Below the pieces are notes generated by a model. That model did no database searches. It was not told the DNA's origin and was given only the letters and a program-made list of their open reading frames with translations. Below, piece by piece: positions 56,800 to 64,000 of a stretch of DNA of 64,000 bases (its first letter is position 1; each line of letters starts with the position of its first letter). A program made the position numbers and the translations under genes. Origin of the DNA: Hofstenia miamia (lineage: Eukaryota; Xenacoelomorpha; Acoela); NCBI GenBank assembly GCA_004352715.1, contig SCFE01000119.1, positions 156,187 through 220,186 on the forward strand. The letters are read 5' to 3'.

Positions 56800-59200
56800 G
56801 TCATTGCCTGATGAAGCTAAAGTTAGAATTGATCTGAATTGTCTGCATGTTCTCTACAGGATGCCTTGTCTTTTTCTAAAAAAGGCATATCCCCTCACCC
56901 CTGTCTACATTTAGTACTATCCTGGAATGGCACCTGTGCCTCAACTGACTTTCTAAAGGCTAATCTTCTCTACAATTTTTTTGCTAATATTTTTTGTCTT
57001 GCTTGGTCATTTTGTTGCACCTTCTTATCTACATTCCAATTTACAACCTTCTTAAAATTGTTGGGCCTGTTTTTCAACAAATCTGTAGAGGTTTTAACTC
57101 TGCTTCTCCAGTATCCTTTCTCTGACATTTTCTTATATTGAAAATTTTCTTCTCAATGGAAGACCACCTTCACAAACACCATCTTAAAATATTGACCTAA
57201 ACAAGCACCTTATAACTTGCTGTTATCATATCTCTATTCTTTCCAAAATGTCTATTATCTTTCAATGTCTCTTATTCAAACTTACATTGTTACCATCTCA
57301 AACTTGTTCTTTCTTGTCATTAGCTTTATTTTCTGTAATCATTATTTTACTAGTACCCATCATATTTGTTTCCCTAACTCTGTTTATGCTTGACTTATCA
57401 AATTACTATCCAAATCTTCATTTGTGTGTCAACCCCTACCTCTGAATCTTTATGCTGATGGCATTGTAAACTAATCCCTCAGTCCTGGCTCCTTCACTGT
57501 CATTCAATCAATTATGGATAGATTAGTTGACTAACTATATTGTAATCATTTTAAATGTCATCCTACCAAATCAAAATGCATGATGTTTTCTACTGCTTTT
57601 CCTAAAATTTTCATTTCTACTATCCCTTCTTTAATACTACTTATATTGCTAATTTCCCTATAATTATTTATTATTTAGATTTTTTCTCTTCCCCTTTAAA
57701 GCTTAAATTTTCTCCTTTATCATAACATTGGTCTCTCCTAATTTCCTATGTTAATTACAAAAATCCCTGTTGTTTCCTTATCTGTTATAGATACTCACCT
57801 TGTTTCATCTATATTTTTGTTCATCCTAATAATTTTGAGTAGTAGTTGCAAAGCTTTAGCTGCTTTTGATAAATAAAGTAGTTTTATTGTTTTTAGATTC
57901 TTATTCATGTAATCTAAATGTCTCTGTTTCTACACCTTTCTCAACTCTTACAAGTCCATTGTCACCTTGATGCTATCCACATCTGTATTTAGGCTGAATG
58001 TTTTCCTGCTTCAGTAGTTTTCCAATGCCCTCTGTCTTTTTCCTCTAGACTATTTTGTACTAATATAGAAATACATTTGTTGTCTTTATTCTGATACATC
58101 CATTATGTCATTCCTTGTCATCTGATTGTATTTTCACATTAGATTTGCTGCCATTGCCACATGATCTGTTCTTTCTTCTCTATCACTTTTAAGTGCATAT
58201 ATTCTACATTAAAATCCTAATCTTTGCTCAATTGCATGTCCCCCAGATCCTTCCTCTTAGGAGCACTTCCCACTGATTATGTCATTGCTGCACATGTATT
58301 TAATGTAATTGCCCTCCTATAGTCTATCCATGCCATTGCTAAGTTGGACTTCCTTCACTTGCAGTTCTCTATTACTTCCTGGTTTTTAAGCATTACTCTT
58401 CATTCTGCATTGTTTCTGCTTCTTTGAGATAAAACTGTTTTGTTATTAGCCTGTGTTTGGAATATCCTTCCCACTACCATCTACTCAAAGCACTCACTTT
58501 CCACACATCTCATCTCTGCCCATACCTTCCAGTTCTTACTTTGCTTTGAAGCCTCTTTCAATGTGGCATTTGTGCTCCCTTCTGCAATTTATGTAAACAT
58601 AGTGAGAGATGCTCACTCTCTATCTATGTTCCCTCACTTTGTTATATACCTTCACATAGCTTTTTACATCCTTACCAGCATCAAGTTCTTTGTAGCATAT
58701 TTCTTCTTGGATTTCACACTTCATATTCTCTCTTGCCTGCTTTACCTTTGCACAATTCTTCTACAAACAGTCTGTGATAGAATGCTTCTACTATAATTTG
58801 CTGGAATGCTCTACTTGTCCTAATCTTACCTATTTGCTGCATTGTCTTAAGCACTATATTCTAAATTTTCATATGCTGGGCTTCTTTCTTGCCTAGCTTC
58901 TTGTCTCCCCTATTCTTCAGCACCTCCCATGCACTAACCTATTTGCTTTTGTGACACTCTTAGCATCCATCTTCTGTAATAACTTGCTTACTTTTGCTGT
59001 CTATGCTGCTACAGATGATTTCCAGTGCTGCATAAATCCAGTACTACATGCATATCTCACATTTTTCTCCAACTTTCTCCTCCCATGACCCTTCTCATCT
59101 TGATGGATTCTTTTGTAACACTCAATTGGTGCTCTGTTCTTCTCATCTGTTCACATGTGTCAACTGTACATATTCTCAAAATAAATAAGATTGATAAAAA
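56800..59200 (+). pseudogene. CT-rich degenerate LINE region
   Basis: A 2.4-kb stretch has a strongly pyrimidine-rich plus strand. At about 57425-57600 it encodes a reverse-transcriptase palm piece: LYADGIVN (Y-A-D-D with the second D changed to G), a stop, then SLSPGSFTVIQSIMDRLVD and CHPTKSKCMMFS, in the order of RTE/jockey-like enzymes (YADD, L-x-x-L, N-P-x-K-T-K). Other frames, such as 58440-58796, are open but unrecognised. It lies in the intron of gene B and is dead. Confidence 0.5.
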
Positions 59201-59509
59201 TATACATAATAATTAAACTTTGGAAAAAATTTTTGCAAGTTCTATTCAAAACTATCCAAATTTGGGCTAGTGATATCACTTTTAAACATTCCTTAAAATA
59301 AGAACCACCCTAATGAACAAAGAGTATTGAGCAGCACATAATTTACTACTTTGATCAATCTGTAACAATTAAGTACTCGTAGTCTCTTTTTATAAGAAGT
59401 TGCTCACTAGGTAAGAGCATGAAAAAAATATAATTGAGGCTCAAAAATGGAAAAATGAAGCATTTGAAGTAGTTTAGTCAGTTGTAATTATATTTACAAG
59501 TTTAAGAGG
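59201..59509. other. Non-coding stretch
   Basis: Nothing recognised. Confidence 0.35.
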
Positions 59510-60110
59510 AAGTGCTACCACTAATGTTTGCACTTAGCTTAATCCTAATTACATTAAGACTAAAGGAGGCTATCATAATATATAAGTTAGAGAAAAATTG
59601 TGAGTAGGGAGTTACCTATGATAAATTTATTACCAGAAGATATATGATAGTTCAGGGAGATATTACATACACAGGTGGAGACACTAGGGAAGACAAGTAG
59701 AGTCTGGGTTTCAATTTGGATTAGGAAATTATGAAACAGTACACATCTAGATGTGTAATAAGAGACAGGCAAAGCAGTTTGATGACAAGCATTGCAGATA
59801 AGATGGAGGATATCAAGGGAAGGGGCAAGTTCTTAGGAGTGAAATAAATAGACAAGATACCAGGAAGTTACTAGCAACAGAAAGAGTATACAACTTAACT
59901 TGGGGGTTGATCAACTGTACATGTCATGACACAAAAGAGTGAAATAATTGATGAGTATGGCAGAAGCTGTACAAGTAAAAATTCTAGATTCTTAAACTAA
60001 TTGAATATTTAGTAAGGCAAACTAAAAGTACATTGGAGTTTGAAAACACAGCATTGGTTAGAAGCAGGAGATGAATAGTATGTGCATAAGGCATAGGTCA
60101 TCACTAGGAA
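59510..60110 (+). pseudogene. Second R4/Dong-like LINE fragment
   Basis: Plus-strand pieces parallel the R4 element at 36890-38985. LLPLMFALSLILIT and IIIYKLEKNCE match its LLFVVSLIPIT and GYKLEKNG. VETLG-like and SLGFNLD pieces near 59680-59720 match the following block. At about 60030-60075 HWLEAGD matches the C-terminal segment with HGLEAGDKWYD. Many stops are present and long internal parts are missing. Confidence 0.6.
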
Positions 60111-61015
60111 CCAAAAACCCACAAAATAGTCACTATATAGTTTTTAAGATATCTAAAATAGTTAAATTATTTGCTCTAAGACAATTAGTTTTTTATTTGT
60201 AAAATAGTGCTATGATAAGATATGAAGTCAAAATGAAACATGAAATGTACACCCTGATACATCACATTTACAACTTCAACTACAAAAATGAACAGTGTAC
60301 AAATGCTCCATCTGTCTTCAAAATGAAATATATAAGCATTTATATATAGATTTTGTCAGCTATATTAGTTTTATAAAATGTTTTTTATGAAATTAGATGA
60401 TGATATAAATCTTGCACATATATTTTGTATAAATGTCACCAACTATTACAGTTGCTGAAAAGTGCAAAAATAGTTAAGATAATTAAAAATAGTTGGTGTT
60501 GACCTTAAGAACCAGTTGTTGCTATTAGGGTTGTCAAGAAAACTTTTTTCTGGTCCCAATTCATCACTGAGGTTGAAAATGTTTATATCAAGTATTAAAA
60601 ACCAATTTTTAACTATCCTTGGTGTTCACTCCTTATTGATTATTCACTTTTTCACAAATTTGCATGCAGTGTTGTTTCTTGATAATTTTTTCTGAAAAAA
60701 GCAATCTGTGTACTCTATTTAAGAGTAATGAATTCTATAGGATCTTTCTTAAATATCATCTCTGGAATATATTTCTAAGTGTATTTTACAAAATTCATTA
60801 CTTCAATCCCAAATAATTATCAAATTACTTTCAGAATCTTCCCAATAAACGTTTTTGGGGACAAATGAAATTCTAGATTTCAGAGGAAAGCCTTTGGACT
60901 TCCTGGACACTTAGTAATGCTTTATTTAATCGTGTCCTCTACAAATTCTTCATTTAATGGAGAGAAAGTATAACTATGTGCAAATGTGTTTTACAATATG
61001 AAAATAAAAAATTAC
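60111..61015. other. Intronic non-coding stretch of gene B
   Basis: AT-rich, nothing recognised. Confidence 0.4.
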
Positions 61016-61121
61016 CTGTATCAGCTATTAATTGGTAGAAATCATAATCTGGATTAATTGTCATTTCTTTTATAGACAGCTCTTCAAAGAATACTTCTAC
61101 TTCTGCCATATTTTTTTGAAT
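61016..61121 (-). CDS. DEG/ENaC channel gene B, penultimate exon (pre-TM2)
   Basis: A 106-base exon between an acceptor (minus ACCTAG, 61127-61122) and a donor (GTAATT at 61015). It encodes IQKNMAEVEVFFEEL, then MTINPDYDFYQLIADT plus one base. Length, phases and 29 of 35 residues equal those of gene A exon 2. It joins in phase to the TM2 exon at 52620-52771. The 5' exon with TM1 and ectodomain is not found in 61122-64000, so it should lie beyond the window if its intron is like gene A's 8 kb. Confidence 0.92.
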
Positions 61122-62155
61122 CTAGGTGTTGCTTACTCACAATATGTCTCAATTGTTACTTAAATGTAGAATAATTCTATAGTACAATCTCAAATTTTGC
61201 TTATTTTTGAAGTGGGTGAGGACTCAATTATATCACAGCAAATTAAGACTTAATCATCAAAACAGTTAATGGTAAAAACAAATATGTAGTTTTGAAAATA
61301 CAGAACTTTAAAAAAGATGCCAATAATATTTCTGATATATAGTCATTGTGAAAATGTTTCCAACACTAGAATTTTTATGCATCAAATAAAACTAACAATT
61401 TGGCAGGTACTTGACCAATATTGCGAAACAATAATTGGTACACCACGTTGAATGCTCATTGCACTCTCTCATTAAACTTTGTTTAGCTTTTCCAACTGAA
61501 GGTTATGGCACATTTAGATTTTAGAAGTTTCCCTGTTTTGCTTAGCATTATGATGAATAGTAAATTAGTGATGAACTGTTTGATATGTTTTGGCTTTGTT
61601 TTGCTTACTTCTCTAATAACAAGAAGTTGTCTTTTGGACATCCTTAAGTCAAAATTTATAGCCGTCAAAAAAACGCCAGCTAGTGTGCTGCGGCCATAGC
61701 CGCCACCACAGTTTGGCCATTAGCTGGCCGTAGACTCCACGAACAGCCGGATACGGCCAAAGAGCCGTCATATTTTAATATATTAATTTGCAATTGATTA
61801 CATGTTGTTTCAGTTTTGAACTCTTATAATAAAAGTGATGTTATTGTATATGTATGCATATTACCATCACAATATATTTTAATTTATATGTATGCTTAAG
61901 AAGTACACAGAATGCATTGTAATATTAAGAATACAGGGACCTAGGAAGGGGGTGTAAGATCACAACCCTAATGCGCCCCACTGCCCTTTTCCAAGAGAGA
62001 ATTACAAAAAAAATTTATCATATAATGATGAATTGTATTAATATTTATATATCAGGACTCAAAACTAGTGAAGTGTCTCATGACGCTACATTATAATTAA
62101 TTATTGAAAATCACAAGGTCGCATTAAGTACCCCAAATTTGCCGTTATTGCCAAA
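61122..62155. other. Gene B intron, with GGCCG-rich patch
   Basis: At about 61660-61770 a patch rich in GCCGT, CGGCC and TAGCCG stands out (for example GGCCATAGCCGCC). With ACGGCTACGGCTG near 62463 and the hAT coding remnant at 62162-62297, this outlines a probable hAT element of about 0.8 kb. Its exact ends were not resolved. Confidence 0.45.
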
Positions 62156-62161
62156 CATTTA

Positions 62162-62297
62162 CATGGTGAATTAGCAACAAAAAATGGATGTGAAAGAGTG
62201 CTTAGTGGATGCGGAAACACTATTACTGATAAAAGAAATGGCCTCAGTCCAGGACATGTTGAACTTTTAGTTATCCACTCGTTTAAAAATTTTTGAA
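62162..62297 (+). pseudogene. hAT transposase C-terminal dimerisation remnant
   Basis: Plus-strand residues LATKNGCERVLSGCGNTITD, KRNGLSPGHVELLVI and a stop match the hATC core (S-E-R-x-F-S-x-A-G-x-I-x-T-x-K-R-N-R-L-x-P). Some core residues are changed. It is a different hAT family from 33135-33776, since the flanking motifs differ. Confidence 0.7.
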
Positions 62298-62299
62298 CA

Positions 62300-64000
62300 T
62301 TACAATTTTTCCATGAATATAATTTGTATTGTTGTTTTTTAAACAGCCGTTTTTATGATTTTCTGTAATTTTTCAAACTATGGACATTTTTAATTGTTGC
62401 CTTGAAAATTACAGTATTGCGCTTAGTAGTAGTGAAACGCATCTACGATAGTAAACAATTACGGCTACGGCTGAAATTCATTTTTTATGTCCACTCACAA
62501 CAAGCAAGTGCGTTTGTGATTGGAGGGACTTTGATTATGAGTGGAAATTGATCAAAATTAATTATAACTTTCGAAATTTACCAATCATTGAAATTGGATA
62601 CTAGATTGGATTACAAATTTGAAATTTTATAAAAACAACATTAAATAAATTCTTGCTTATTTTTGCTATGACAAAGGTATGGCTCTATAAAAATGTTTGT
62701 ATTAGTGATTATAAGAAACACGAATCTTATGAAAACTAAATTGATCAAAGTTGTTTATGGTGCATCCCACATGAGAATTTTTGATTCAAGAACATCGCAA
62801 ATTATAATAGTATCATTAAATTTTGACAGTCTTTGCAGCAACTCAGGTATTCCACTTGCTTCTCTGTGTTTCTTCTGCTTTTCCATTTGAGAGTTTATAC
62901 AAACAAATGTTTTAGGTTGCTTTACAATTTTATCTTTATGTGATGGCTAACATAAATCGCAATTTTATAAGTTGTTGGAAAGAATAACGCGGAACCTGTA
63001 GCATGAACAATGAAATTCAATTACAAAATTTCACTTAGATTGAAGTTATTAACACACTTAAAGTGGCATCCAATGTAAAAATGTGCGTAATGTATAATAT
63101 GTACAACATACAGAATTTTTAAAAATTTTTCATCCAAAACATATCCGAAATTTTCTCAAAATGTAGATCCGAACCGATCCGAGATCCGATCCAATTCCAT
63201 CTCTGACACAATCACACTCCCTACTCATTTGTCTCGCAAACAGTGTCATTAATATTTTTATAAAGAAGTCTTTTATATTAAAAATTTTGACACTTTAATA
63301 TCACTTTTGTAAGTGTTCAACATTTTTTATAAGTAATAGAAGTAACATCTCAATAGTAGGGTTATTAATGTGAATATTATCTTACAATATGCTTGAAATA
63401 CAACTAATTTATTATACATATGCCTTCATTAACTTAAGATGTTAGACATAGTTTAAATTTGATGACGAAAATGTTAAAAAATTCACCAACATCCAAATGT
63501 TTTTTGCTTCTTAGTTTTCGGCAATCTGTAGTTTTAAAAAGAGTTTAATAAATTTTGACTACTTTAGTTTTACAGAGATGTAAATGCGACTGGATTTTTT
63601 TTTAATTTTTTGGTTTGCTAAACCAAAGTTTGGTATATACACTTATAATAACATCTACACATTGAAAGTGCAAAACTTAAATTGAGTTGGAGAAGAGTAT
63701 GTTTGTTGCAAATATAAAATTGATAGAAGGAGAATCTCCTTTTTCTTTTTTGCTGTTATCCTGAATTTCCACACAGCATGCCTCAATTGGTTTAGAATAT
63801 CTTTGCGCATATCATGAAACAGTCAGTAAGTTCTTGTTTACTTCCATGCGCTCAAAATCTTATAAATAAATGAACATTAGGCATAGAGAAAATTTATATT
63901 ATTATTATTAAATCTTTTTCAACAATTCTAATTTTTGAAGGAAAAATGTTAATTTTTTCAACAGTTTCCAACATTGCATTAAAGCATGTTCCCAATAGAC
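62300..64000. other. Non-coding stretch to the window end
   Basis: Near 63130-63205 a short GATCCGA-type motif run (GAACCGATCCGAGATCCGAT) suggests a fragment of another MITE. No exon of ENaC gene B was found here. Confidence 0.4.

Noticed and set aside
1-64000. CRISPR arrays, operons, bacterial promoters
   Set aside because: Spliced genes and eukaryotic transposons dominate; no regularly spaced identical repeats were seen.

Overview
This window looks like a gene-poor, AT-rich, repeat-laden stretch of an invertebrate animal genome. The evidence is spliced genes with multi-kilobase introns, a DEG/ENaC channel (a family known only from animals), and many decayed eukaryotic transposons: Tc1/mariner, hAT, Penelope, several LINE lineages and Ty3/gypsy. 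I cannot name the species. The sequence is a draft scaffold with three sized gaps and five single-N contig joins, and several joins are visibly faulty.

The only well-supported host genes are two tandem DEG/ENaC sodium-channel paralogues, both on the minus strand. Gene A is complete. Exon 1 (40960-42462) encodes TM1, an LDL-receptor class A module inserted near the start of the ectodomain, and the cysteine-rich ectodomain. Exon 2 (32783-32888) encodes the strand before TM2, and exon 3 (29420-29565) encodes TM2 and a short tail. The splice phases agree (0, then 1) and give about 584 residues. Gene B shows only its last two exons: 61016-61121, and a TM2 exon present twice (52620-52771 and 54224-54375) because about 1.6 kb is duplicated across a single-N join. 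Its 5' exon should lie beyond 64000. Both genes carry the unusual selectivity-filter triplet G-W-S. A third possible host fragment, 6142-6446 minus, encodes the C-terminal end of a single-pass membrane protein and is cut off at a single N.

Layout: 1-2650 holds a Penelope-like GIY-YIG fragment next to two Tc1-like elements packed into TA repeats. 3140-6450 holds a LINE fragment broken by a misplaced gypsy contig, flanking repeats, and the membrane-protein exon. 6450-9600 is mostly unrecognised. 9729-12274 is a decayed 2.5-kb DNA transposon with about 140-bp inverted repeats, followed by an odd ACCTA/TAGGT array. 12994-14490 is a Tc1-like element, 15957-16594 a palindrome-ended MITE, 16690-17400 a gypsy integrase, and 18946-19520 a rosa-like mariner. 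20347-20703 is a hAT MITE, 22340-24260 a LINE, and 24590-24899 a second hAT MITE. 29420-42462 is ENaC gene A; its first intron holds a hAT element and two LINE remnants, one an R4/Dong-like element with a CCHC motif. 45900-47978 is a broken hAT element. 52620-64000 is the 3' part of ENaC gene B, with LINE and R4 fragments in its intron and a hAT fragment upstream.

No prokaryotic features, CRISPR arrays, rRNA genes or convincing tRNA genes were seen. Many open frames in the window begin at non-ATG codons or are antisense to transposons, and were left out.
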